Shown: piece after piece, positions 1 through 6,622 of the stretch
Layout of the letters: each line of letters begins with the position of its first letter
Numbering within the stretch: position 1 is the first letter of the stretch
Source: Burkholderia ambifaria
GTDB lineage: Bacteria > Pseudomonadota > Gammaproteobacteria > Burkholderiales > Burkholderiaceae
Assembly: GCF_001443045.1 (NCBI RefSeq)
Contig: NZ_LKPJ01000050.1
Coordinates: forward strand, 1 to 33,557
DNA length: 33,557 nucleotides
Direction: 5' to 3'
Position numbers and translations under genes: made by a program
Notes under the pieces: generated by a model
The model's input: only the letters and a program-made list of their open reading frames with translations
The model's database searches: none
What the model was told of the DNA's origin: nothing

Positions 1-399
1 ACCCCAGTGGCCGCCGCCCCACGGACGGCGCCAGTACCCGCCCCGGTAACCGCCGCCCCAATGCCCCCAGAAGCCGAGGCCGATCGTGACGGGCGGCCCG
101 TACCAGCCCGGGTAGTACGCGGGATAGTAGGCCGGGTAAGGCACATAGGCCGGCGCGGCATAGACCGGAGCCGGCGCGTAAGCGTAGTCGTCCGCCGGCG
201 GCGGCACGGTCGGTGCCGCGGGTGTCGACGCGACCGGTCCGGCGTTTGCCGGCGCTACCGGAATCTCGCGCTGCGACACCGTGGCGGGCACGGGTGCGTA
301 ATACGGTGCATAGCCGTAAGGGCCCGTGTAATAGCAGCCGCTCAGCGCGAGCATGGCCAGCACGACGATGGATGGCCTTGCGGCGGGAATCGGGGTCAT
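1..399 (-). CDS. Gly/Tyr/Trp-rich lipoprotein, C-terminus beyond window
   Basis: Start is ATG at 399 on the minus strand, with a GGAG ribosome site 7 bases upstream. The product begins with a short basic stretch and a hydrophobic segment ending in the lipobox LSGC (Cys22), so it should be lipidated and anchored in a membrane, most likely the outer one. The mature part is Pro/Ala/Tyr-rich with repeated YAP, YYP and PAYY motifs. It passes into a Gly/Trp/His/Arg-rich tract (GHWGGGYRGG, then RRPWGGGHWG) that is still open at base 1, so at least 133 residues are present and the end is missing. Such low-complexity tails occur in small envelope lipoproteins of Burkholderia whose function is unknown. 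No enzyme domain is visible. Confidence 0.8.
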   Translation of the reverse strand, partial: MTPIPAARPSIVVLAMLALSGCYYTGPYGYAPYYAPVPATVSQREIPVAPANAGPVASTPAAPTVPPPADDYAYAPAPVYAAPAYVPYPAYYPAYYPGWYGPPVTIGLGFWGHWGGGYRGGYWRRPWGGGHWG

Positions 400-707
400 G
401 TGAAGCTCCGCAGGAATCCGCGCGTCGCCGCGTGGCGCGCGCCTGACTGTAGCTTACGTCCCCTGCATATTTCTGCGGGTTTGATCGGTTACTTTTTGTT
501 TCCCCGCGGCGAATGAAGGGTCGGACTGCGCGGGCATGCCGCGTGCTCCCGCGTCTGCCGCGCCGGCGTTGAAGTTGGTGCAAATGCCCTCAACTTGAAT
601 ATCGAGTCAGGCTGGCCGGCGCGGACGGGTGTTCGCGGCCCCCGGCGGCCTGAAACCCGCGGACCTCGGCCCGCCCAGACAGGAACGCGGCTCACGCCGC
701 CATCGAC
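400..707. other. Intergenic region between divergent lipoprotein and sigma-factor genes
   Basis: These 308 bases separate two divergent genes and should hold both promoters. I see no convincing small gene. An imperfect dyad, TTGAAGTTG (569-577) and CAACTTGAA (591-599), 8 of 9 pairs matching around a 13-base centre, lies about 110 bases before the sigma-factor start. It could be an operator or part of its promoter. No strong -35/-10 pair stands out. Confidence 0.4.
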
Positions 708-2264
708 ATGACTACGCCACGCCCCACGCTTCGGGCGGACACGCCCCTCGATCCGATCATCCAGCTGCTGGCGCTCGCCAGCGAACAGGGTTATCTGACG
801 CACGCCGACCTCGTCGACGCGCTGCCGCCGGAAAGCGACAGCCCCGACGCGCTGGACGTCGTGCGCGCCGCGCTTGCGGACATCGGCATTGCCGTGCTCG
901 ACGAGCCGGCCGCGCCGGCGCCGTTCGCGGGTGCGGCACCGGTCGACGTCGATCGCGACGCGCTCGACGAAGGCCGCGCGCTGCTCGGCGATCTCGCCCG
1001 CGGCACGAGTGCTTCGACCGATCCGCTCGCGCTGTATATGCGGCGCATCCATGCGGTGCCGCTGCTCAAGCGCGAGGACGAAATCGTGCTCGCCAGCGAA
1101 ATCGAAACGGGCCGCCATCAGATCCTGCATGCGCTCGCCGGCTGTCCGGCAGCGGTCGATGCGCTGCTCGCGCGCCATGGTGCAACGGGCGCAACCGGCA
1201 CGGCCGGCGACGAAGGTGCTGACGTCGACGATCGCGAAGACGACACACCCGCGCCTGCGCGCTATGACACGCTGCAAGCTGCAGTCGCGGACGTGCGCGG
1301 CGCATTGCGCGCGCATGGCTGCCGCTCGTCCGAATACCGCGACGCGCGCAACCGCCTCGCCGCACTGCTCGGTTCGCTCGCGTGGGTTGCACCGGCCGTC
1401 GACGATGCGAGCCGCGTCGTGCGCGCACTCGCCGCCGCGCCGGTCGGCGCCACCCCGGACGCCGATACCAATGCCGCCTGTTTCGACACGGTCGCGCGGC
1501 GTGCGCTCGGCGCCGCACTGAGCGACGGCCAGCAGAAGGTGCGCGACGGCACCCGCGCAATGCTGGAGGCGAACCTGCGGCTCGTGCTGTCGATCGCGCG
1601 CAAGTACATGAACCGCGGCGTCGACCTGCCCGACCTCGTGCAGGACGGCTGCCTCGGCCTGATGCGCGCGATCGAGAAGTTCGAATACCGGCGCGGCTTC
1701 AAGTTCTCGACCTACGCGACCTGGTGGATCCGGCAAGCGGTCGCGCGCGCGGTAGCCGACCGCTCGCGCACGATCCGCGTGCCGGTGCACGTCGGCGACC
1801 AGTACCAGCGCGTGCAGCGGCATGCCCTGCGTTTCCGCCAGCGCACGGGCCGCCGCGCGACGCCGGCCGAGCTCGCGACCGAGACCGGGCTCGCCGAGGA
1901 CAAGCTGCGCGCGGTGCTGGCGCTGCCGGCCGAGCCACTGTCGCTCGACACGCCGCTGCCCGACGCGGACGCCGGCCTCGTCGACCTGATCGAGGACCAG
2001 GCATCGGCAAGCCCGTTCGAGCGACTGGCGGACACGCGCATGCGCGAATGCGTGACGTCGCTGCTGCGGTCGGTCACGCCGGCCGAGGCCGACGTGCTGC
2101 GCCGGCGGTTCGGCCTCGGTGGTGCCGAACCCGATACCTACGATGCGATCGCGCAGGACGCGGGGATGTCGCGCGAACGCGTACGGCAGATCGAGAAGCG
2201 CGCGCTCGCCACGCTGCGCACGGCCGCCGAGGCCGAGGGCGCGCAGTCGTTCCTCGACGCGTAA
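708..2264 (+). CDS. RpoD-like sigma-70 family RNA polymerase sigma factor (short paralogue)
   Basis: A 518-residue sigma factor with the whole sigma-70 layout: a 1.1-like helical segment (about 14-65), region 1.2 (about 105-140), a spacer reduced to roughly 140 residues, regions 2.1-2.4 (285-360, with KFSTYATWWIRQAVARAVAD), region 3 (360-440) and region 4.2 (476-505, with MSRERVRQIEKRAL). It should direct RNA polymerase to promoters resembling those of the housekeeping factor. It is about 100 residues shorter than Escherichia coli RpoD (613), so it is probably a second, group-2-like copy rather than the essential one. In region 2.4 the Thr that contacts the -10 element in E. coli (T440) is replaced by Ala, while the neighbouring Gln is kept. 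The start is the first ATG before the 1.1-like segment; its ribosome site is weak. A strong hairpin follows directly. Confidence 0.92.
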   Translation: MTTPRPTLRADTPLDPIIQLLALASEQGYLTHADLVDALPPESDSPDALDVVRAALADIGIAVLDEPAAPAPFAGAAPVDVDRDALDEGRALLGDLARGTSASTDPLALYMRRIHAVPLLKREDEIVLASEIETGRHQILHALAGCPAAVDALLARHGATGATGTAGDEGADVDDREDDTPAPARYDTLQAAVADVRGALRAHGCRSSEYRDARNRLAALLGSLAWVAPAVDDASRVVRALAAAPVGATPDADTNAACFDTVARRALGAALSDGQQKVRDGTRAMLEANLRLVLSIARKYMNRGVDLPDLVQDGCLGLMRAIEKFEYRRGFKFSTYATWWIRQAVARAVADRSRTIRVPVHVGDQYQRVQRHALRFRQRTGRRATPAELATETGLAEDKLRAVLALPAEPLSLDTPLPDADAGLVDLIEDQASASPFERLADTRMRECVTSLLRSVTPAEADVLRRRFGLGGAEPDTYDAIAQDAGMSRERVRQIEKRALATLRTAAEAEGAQSFLDA

Positions 2265-2269
2265 CCGGT

Positions 2270-2304
2270 CGCGCGGTCGTGCCGCGCTCCGGCACGACCG
2301 CGCG
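2270..2304 (+). terminator. Hairpin after the sigma-factor gene
   Basis: A perfect 15-bp stem (CGCGCGGTCGTGCCG and its complement) closes a 5-base loop (2285-2289), starting 5 bases after the sigma-factor stop codon. No T-run follows, so it may stabilise the 3' end or work with Rho rather than act as a classical intrinsic terminator. Confidence 0.6.
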
Positions 2305-2333
2305 GCCCGGATCCGCATGTGCAACGCTTACCA

Positions 2334-2374
2334 TTGACGCACATCAAGTTTTGTTCGCCGCTTGCCGTAACAAT
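2334..2374 (+). promoter_or_regulatory. FNR/Anr-type box with class II promoter spacing
   Basis: TTGAC-GCAC-ATCAA (2334-2347) differs by one base from the FNR/Anr consensus TTGAT-N4-ATCAA. A -10-like AACAAT lies at 2369-2374. The box centre (2340.5) would then sit about 41 bases before a start site near 2381-2382, which is the class II FNR geometry. This predicts oxygen-dependent activation of the downstream helix-hairpin-helix gene. The box and spacing are read directly; the regulation is inferred. Confidence 0.6.
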
Positions 2375-2448
2375 GTGCTGAAATGAAAGGTGGACCGGCG
2401 CGTTGCGCGCCCTGTCCATTCCGTTTGCGCTTCCCCGGGTCCCGCACC

Positions 2449-3327
2449 ATGCAGACGACCGTCAGCCAGACGCACGAGGAAAACCGGCAGATCGCGGCCT
2501 GCCTGCGCGAAGCCGCGCAGTTGCTTGCCGACCAGGGTGCAAATCCTTACCGGGTTGCCGCCTACCGCGCGTCGGCCGACACGATCGAGTCGCTCGACGA
2601 CGGTATCCGCATGCAGTTCGACGCCGGTGGCGTCGATGCCCTCGACGCGCTGCCGGAGGTCGGCACGGGCGTCGCGCAGGCAATCGCCGAACTGCTGGTG
2701 ACCGGGCGCTGGCGCCTGCTCGATCGGCTGCGCGGCGACGCGGAACGCGCGTCCGCATTCGAAGCCGTGCCGGGTATCGGTCATGCGCTCGCGCTGCGGA
2801 TTCACGACCAGTTGCACATCGATACGCTCGAGGATCTCGAACGCGCGGCCCGCAGCGGCCAGCTCGAAGCGATCGCGGGCGTCGGCCCGCGTCGCGCAGC
2901 CGGCATCCGCGCGGCGCTCGACGACGTGCTGAGCCGCCGCCGGCGCTGGCAAGGCCACGCGCGCGATGCCGGCCCCGGCACCGAACCGCCTGTCGAACTG
3001 CTGCTTTACATCGACCGCCTGTACCGCAACAAGGCCGCCGCCGGCATCCTGCCGACGCTCGTGTCACGTCGCCTGAACGCGGACGTCAGCGTGTCGCCGC
3101 CCGTGATGCACATGACGAAAGGCGGCTGGCATTTCACCGCGCTGTGCCCGTATCCCGCGCGCCCGCACGAGTCCGGCCGCACCGCGGACTGGGTCGCGCT
3201 CTACTTCTACGATGCGTTGCAATGCGAGCACCAGCGGACCGTGGTCACCGAAACGCTCGGTTCGCTCGTCGGCAAGCGCATCGTGCGTGGACGCGAAATG
3301 GAGTGCCGCGTGTATTACGCGGGGTGA
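2449..3327 (+). CDS. Helix-hairpin-helix protein resembling the PolX N-terminal domain
   Basis: A 292-residue protein. Residues 9-60 match the lyase-type helical domain found at the start of family X DNA polymerases (ENRQIAACLREAAQLL, then NPYRVAAYRASADTI). Three helix-hairpin-helix motifs follow: LPEVGTGVAQAI (68-79), VPGIGHALALRI (107-118) and IAGVGPRRAAGI (142-153). These bind DNA backbones without sequence specificity. The polymerase palm with its catalytic aspartates is absent; instead there is an unrecognised 110-residue tail (about 180-292) with several aromatic residues. A role in DNA repair or DNA binding is likely, but no catalytic activity can be claimed. An in-frame ATG at 2383 would add 22 unrelated residues. 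I prefer 2449 because similarity begins there and the predicted transcript starts near 2382. The gene lies behind an FNR-like box. Confidence 0.8.
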   Translation: MQTTVSQTHEENRQIAACLREAAQLLADQGANPYRVAAYRASADTIESLDDGIRMQFDAGGVDALDALPEVGTGVAQAIAELLVTGRWRLLDRLRGDAERASAFEAVPGIGHALALRIHDQLHIDTLEDLERAARSGQLEAIAGVGPRRAAGIRAALDDVLSRRRRWQGHARDAGPGTEPPVELLLYIDRLYRNKAAAGILPTLVSRRLNADVSVSPPVMHMTKGGWHFTALCPYPARPHESGRTADWVALYFYDALQCEHQRTVVTETLGSLVGKRIVRGREMECRVYYAG

Positions 3328-3397
3328 GGCGCCCGGGGCATCGGCGACCGCCCGTCCCAGGGCACGCTCGGCGCCACCTTTCAACAGGCCGAACCGC

Positions 3398-3823
3398 TCA
3401 TGCGCCTTCCGTCTTCCCGCGACGCGCCGGGTGACGATGCGCCGCGATACGCAGCAGCTTGCGAAACGACGGACACTCGAGATGGCTCGGCGCCGGGCAC
3501 ACGGCCGCATGCCGCAGCGCATCGCGCACCGCACCGAGACGGCGGATCGTACGGTCGAGCTCATCGGCCTTGTCGTCGAGCTTCGCTCGATCGATCGCCG
3601 GCCGGCCGTCCGCGCCGAACATCGCGAGGATATCGTCGAGCGAAAAACCGGCCTCGCGCCCGAGCGCGATCAGCGCAAGGCGCTCCAGCACCGACTCGTC
3701 GTACTGGCGCCGCAGCCCGTGACGGCCGTTCGGCACGATCAATCCCTTTTCCTCGTAGTAGCGCAGCGTCGACGCGGGCAATCCCGAGCGACGCGCGACA
3801 TCGGCGATGTCCAGACGGCTCAT
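3398..3823 (-). CDS. MerR family transcriptional regulator
   Basis: A 141-residue regulator. The N-terminus is a MerR winged helix: LDIADVARRSGLPASTLRYYE (4-24), then a wing with GLRRQYDESVLERLALI. A long dimerisation helix follows (about 75-107) and a short effector segment with Cys109 and Cys117 (VCPAPSHLECPSF), which could bind a metal or sense redox or thiols. The cysteine spacing is not that of SoxR's iron-sulfur site. An upstream in-frame ATG at 3907 was rejected because it would span the promoter and operator. The gene is divergent from the DUF2938 gene, and its own start codon nearly abuts the operator at 3826-3856, so it probably controls both itself and its neighbour. Confidence 0.88.
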   Translation of the reverse strand: MSRLDIADVARRSGLPASTLRYYEEKGLIVPNGRHGLRRQYDESVLERLALIALGREAGFSLDDILAMFGADGRPAIDRAKLDDKADELDRTIRRLGAVRDALRHAAVCPAPSHLECPSFRKLLRIAAHRHPARRGKTEGA

Positions 3824-3825
3824 GC

Positions 3826-3856
3826 TTGACCTCAAGTGAACTTTAGGTTGCAAGAT
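3826..3856 (+). promoter_or_regulatory. MerR-type operator/promoter with 19-bp spacer
   Basis: TTGACC (3826-3831) and CAAGAT (3851-3856) are separated by 19 bp, the over-long spacer typical of promoters activated by MerR proteins. Between and over them lies a 20-bp dyad, ACCTCAAGTGAACTTTAGGT (3829-3848), with one mismatched pair. It closely resembles SoxR-class operators. It points toward the DUF2938 gene and lies 2 bases upstream of the merR start codon on the other strand. Confidence 0.75.
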
Positions 3857-3892
3857 AGCCGCTCGACTCCTTCGACACAAGCCTGGACCGCC

Positions 3893-3967
3893 ATGAACCC
3901 GCCGCAACCGACTCGTCTCCCATCACGCCCCGCCGCCGCAACCGTTCGACGCGGGGGCGCGCGATGA
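3893..3967 (+). CDS. Possible 24-residue leader peptide upstream of DUF2938 gene
   Basis: An ATG at 3893 opens a 24-codon frame rich in Pro, Arg and Ala. Its TGA overlaps the ATG of the next gene (ATGA at 3964-3967). It sits between the MerR promoter and the membrane protein gene, so translation could be coupled. No clear ribosome site and no similarity are visible; this may be chance. Confidence 0.2.
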   Translation: MNPPQPTRLPSRPAAATVRRGGAR

Positions 3968-4461
3968 CCTCACCCGACTTCCTGCCGCGCATCCTGCTGA
4001 TCGGCGCGGGTGCGACGCTCGTGATGGACCTGTGGGCGCTGCTGCGGCGCAAGGCATTCGGGATTCCGTCGCTCGACTACGCGCTGGTCGGCCGCTGGCT
4101 CGGCCACATGATGCGCGGCCGGTTCCGGCATGCGTCGATCGTCGCCGCGCCGCCCGTGCCGGGCGAACGAGCGTTCGGCTGGATCGCGCATTACGCGATC
4201 GGCATCGCGTTCGCGGCGCTGCCCGTCGCGATCGCAGGCACGGAATGGGTCGGTGCGCCGACGCTCGTGCCCGCGCTCGTCGCGGGCTTTGCGAGCGTCG
4301 CCGCGCCGTTCTTCGTGATGCAGCCGGCGTTCGGGTTCGGCGTCGCCGCATCGCGCACGCCGCAGCCGGGCGTCGCGCGCCGGCGCAGCATCGTCACTCA
4401 TCTGGTGTTCGGGGCGGGGCTCTATCTGGCGGCGTTCGGGCTGGCGGCGCTGCGCTATTGA
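3964..4461 (+). CDS. DUF2938 family membrane protein
   Basis: A 165-residue integral membrane protein with about four hydrophobic segments (near residues 8-25, 69-90, 97-120 and 140-162). The start (ILLIGAGATLVMDLWALLRRKAFGIPSLDYALVGRW) and the GERAFGWIAHYAIGIAFA segment are typical of the DUF2938 family, whose function is unknown. The start ATG overlaps the stop of a tiny upstream frame, and a G-rich stretch precedes it. It lies immediately behind the MerR-type promoter and is the obvious target of the divergent MerR protein, suggesting a stress- or compound-induced membrane function. Confidence 0.8.
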   Translation: MTSPDFLPRILLIGAGATLVMDLWALLRRKAFGIPSLDYALVGRWLGHMMRGRFRHASIVAAPPVPGERAFGWIAHYAIGIAFAALPVAIAGTEWVGAPTLVPALVAGFASVAAPFFVMQPAFGFGVAASRTPQPGVARRRSIVTHLVFGAGLYLAAFGLAALRY

Positions 4462-4477
4462 GCGCCGCGCACCGCGG

Positions 4478-4918
4478 TCATTCGCCGCCGCTGTCGATCA
4501 GGTTGTGGCGCACGCGCCCGAGCAGGCGCACAAGCGTGTCGCGCTCGTCGCGCGTGAAGCCGCGCAGCCCGTCGTCGGTGACGGTGTCGCCCACTTCCAG
4601 CATCTGCGGAAAGATGTCGCGCGACTTGTCGGTCAGCCGGATCACGAACGCGCGGCGATCGTCGTCGTTCGCGACCCGTTCGATCCACCCGCAGCTTTCC
4701 ATCCGGTCGAGCAGCCGCGTCAGCGAGATCGGCGTGATCTCGAGCCATTCCGCGAGCCGCGCCTGATTCATCTCGCCCTTCCACGTCAGGTACGCGAGCA
4801 CGCGGCTTTGCGCGCGCGTCAGTCCGATGCGCTTCGCGCGCCGGTCGAACAAGCGTCCCTGCAGGCGGGCCACATCGGTGATCAGGTAGCCGATCCGGTT
4901 CTCGTAAGTCTTGTCCAT
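4478..4918 (-). CDS. MarR family transcriptional regulator
   Basis: A 146-residue MarR-type repressor: an N-terminal dimerisation helix (VARLQGRLFDRRAKRIG), a recognition helix region (MNQARLAEWLEITPISLTRLLDRME, about 50-74), the winged-helix signature DDDRRAFVIRLT (about 85-96) and C-terminal helices. It is divergent from the DHA2 efflux gene and probably represses it until a phenolic or antibiotic-like ligand binds. A perfect TATAAT on the minus strand (4930 to 4925) ends 6 bases before the start codon, which would place the transcript start at the ATG itself (leaderless); no ribosome site is visible. It converges on the DUF2938 gene with a 16-base gap. Confidence 0.92.
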   Translation of the reverse strand: MDKTYENRIGYLITDVARLQGRLFDRRAKRIGLTRAQSRVLAYLTWKGEMNQARLAEWLEITPISLTRLLDRMESCGWIERVANDDDRRAFVIRLTDKSRDIFPQMLEVGDTVTDDGLRGFTRDERDTLVRLLGRVRHNLIDSGGE

Positions 4919-4924
4919 GCGGCG

Positions 4925-4930
4925 ATTATA
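4925..4930 (-). promoter_or_regulatory. -10 element of marR (possible leaderless promoter)
   Basis: TATAAT on the minus strand, followed by 6 bases and then the marR ATG. No good -35 hexamer is seen at 16-18 bp. If it is used, the mRNA would begin at or next to the start codon. Confidence 0.4.
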
Positions 4931-4968
4931 GGGGCAGGCCGCGAATGTCCCGCGGCTCGAGTCAGGCG

Positions 4969-5000
4969 ATGAGCACGGATATAATGAGCGTGCTTATAAT
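4969..5000 (+). promoter_or_regulatory. Promoter/operator of the efflux gene, probable MarR site
   Basis: Two direct repeats of the form ATGAGC-N5-TATAAT start at 4969 and 4984, a 15-bp period, giving two perfect TATAAT hexamers (4980-4985 and 4995-5000). Overlapping them is an inverted repeat, AGCACG (4972-4977) and CGTGCT (4989-4994). This AT-rich island in the marR-efflux interval is a plausible MarR binding site that would block the efflux promoter. No clear -35 hexamer was found. Confidence 0.5.
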
Positions 5001-5052
5001 TCGAGCCATACCGGATCGCCGCCCACGGCGACCGCCGCACGGAGACGCCCGC

Positions 5053-6585
5053 TTGAACCCCGCCGCCGACACCCCCGCCTCGCCGCCCACCCTCAATCGG
5101 CCGATGCTGACCCTGTCGATCATGCTCGCGACGCTGATCCAGACGCTCGACAGCACGATCGCGAACGTCGCGCTGCCGCACATGCAGGGCACGCTGTCCG
5201 CGTCGCAGGACGAGATCACCTGGGTGCTGACCTCCTACATCGTCGCCGCGGCGATCGCGACGCCACTGACCGGCTGGCTGTCCGACCGCCTGAGCATGAA
5301 GCGGCTGCTGACGATCTCGATCGCGGGCTTCACGATCGCGTCCGCGCTGTGCGGGCTGTCCGAGTCGCTCGTGCAGATCGTCGGCGCGCGGCTGCTGCAG
5401 GGCGTGTTCGGCGCCGCGCTGGTGCCGCTGTCGCAATCGATCCTGCTCGACATCAATCCGCGCGAGAAGCAGGGCCAGGCGATGGCGATCTGGGGGATGG
5501 GCGTGATGGTCGGCCCGATCCTCGGCCCGACGCTCGGCGGCTGGCTCACCGACAGCTACAACTGGCGCTGGGTGTTCTTCATCAACGTGCCGATCGGCGC
5601 GTTCGCGCTGGCCGGCGTGCTGACCTTCCTGCCCGCGCGCGCGCCGCGCCCGCACGTGAAATTCGACGCGTTCGGCTTCGCGACGCTCGCGCTCGCGATC
5701 GGCGCGTTCCAGGCAATGCTCGATCGCGGCGAACAGCTCGACTGGTTCGGCTCGTACGAAATCCGCATCGAGGCGCTGGTCGCGGCCCTCAGCTTCGCAT
5801 TCTTCCTCGTGCACACGGCGACCGTCGGCAAGGCGTCGTTCTTCAAGTCGGAGCTGCTGCGCGATCCGAACTTCGCGACCGGCACGCTGTTCATCTTCGT
5901 CGTCGGCGCGGTGCTGTACGCGACGCGCGCGCTGTTGCCGCCGATGCTGCAGAACCTGATGGGCTATCCCGTCGCGACGACGGGCCTCGTCACCGCGCCG
6001 AGCGGTGCGGGCACGATGATCGCGATGCTATTCGTCGGACGATTATTGAAATACGTGGACGCGCGGGCGCTGCTGTTCGCCGGACTGGCGATTTCCGCAC
6101 TCGCGCTATGGCAGATGATGCAGTACACGATCGTGTTGTCCGAGGCGGACATCGTGTGGCCCGGGGTGATCCAGGGCTTCGGGCTGGGGCTCGTGTTCGT
6201 GCCGCTGAGCGCGCTGTCGTTCTCGACGCTCGCACCCGAGCTGCGCGCGGACGGCACGGCCACCTACAGCCTGATGCGCAACATCGGCAGCAGTATCGGC
6301 ATCTCGATCGTGCAGACGCTGATGACCCGCAACACGCAGGTCGCGCATGCCGACCTCGCGACCCACATCACGCCGTTCGACCCGGCCGTGCAGGCGCTGG
6401 CCGGCAGCCACCTCGACATCGCGCTGCTCGACCGCACGATCAACCAGCAGGCCGCGATGATCGCGTACCTGAACGACTTCAAGCTGATGTTCGTCGCGAC
6501 GCTGCTGATGATCCCGCTGTTGCTGCTGATCCGCCCGCCGCAGAAAACGGCGAGCGTCGACGTCGCGCACGCGGCGATGGATTGA
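5053..6585 (+). CDS. DHA2 family (EmrB/QacA-type) multidrug efflux MFS transporter
   Basis: A 510-residue inner-membrane drug:H+ antiporter with about 14 membrane helices. Family motifs are visible: LDSTIANVALP in helix 1 (DHA2 motif D1), GWLSDRLSMKRLL in the helix 2-3 loop (motif A) and GMGVMVGPILGPTLGGW in helix 5 (antiporter motif C). The start is taken as TTG at 5053 because GGAG lies 7 bases before it and the predicted promoter -10 is at 4995-5000. The in-frame ATG at 4945 would lie upstream of that promoter, and the ATG at 5104 has no ribosome site. It is divergent from marR, which probably represses it. No EmrA-type adaptor or outer-membrane channel gene is adjacent. Confidence 0.9.
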   Translation: MNPAADTPASPPTLNRPMLTLSIMLATLIQTLDSTIANVALPHMQGTLSASQDEITWVLTSYIVAAAIATPLTGWLSDRLSMKRLLTISIAGFTIASALCGLSESLVQIVGARLLQGVFGAALVPLSQSILLDINPREKQGQAMAIWGMGVMVGPILGPTLGGWLTDSYNWRWVFFINVPIGAFALAGVLTFLPARAPRPHVKFDAFGFATLALAIGAFQAMLDRGEQLDWFGSYEIRIEALVAALSFAFFLVHTATVGKASFFKSELLRDPNFATGTLFIFVVGAVLYATRALLPPMLQNLMGYPVATTGLVTAPSGAGTMIAMLFVGRLLKYVDARALLFAGLAISALALWQMMQYTIVLSEADIVWPGVIQGFGLGLVFVPLSALSFSTLAPELRADGTATYSLMRNIGSSIGISIVQTLMTRNTQVAHADLATHITPFDPAVQALAGSHLDIALLDRTINQQAAMIAYLNDFKLMFVATLLMIPLLLLIRPPQKTASVDVAHAAMD

Positions 6586-6589
6586 CGAT

Positions 6590-6611
6590 GCGACGGGCAT
6601 ACGCGCGTCGC
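6590..6611. terminator. Weak hairpin between convergent genes
   Basis: GCGACG (6590-6595) and CGTCGC (6606-6611) form a 6-bp stem with a 10-base loop in the 37-base gap between the convergent efflux and CoA-transferase genes. No T-run is present; this is a candidate only. Confidence 0.25.
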
Positions 6612-6622
6612 GGGCCGCAACG

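Noticed and set aside
489..2324. Long minus-strand frame opposite the sigma factor
   Set aside because: Arg-rich, no motif, fully antisense to a complete sigma-70 protein.
4945..5052. Earlier ATG start for the efflux pump
   Set aside because: It lies upstream of the predicted promoter -10 elements and overlaps the operator; the added residues are not membrane-protein-like. TTG 5053 has a GGAG ribosome site.
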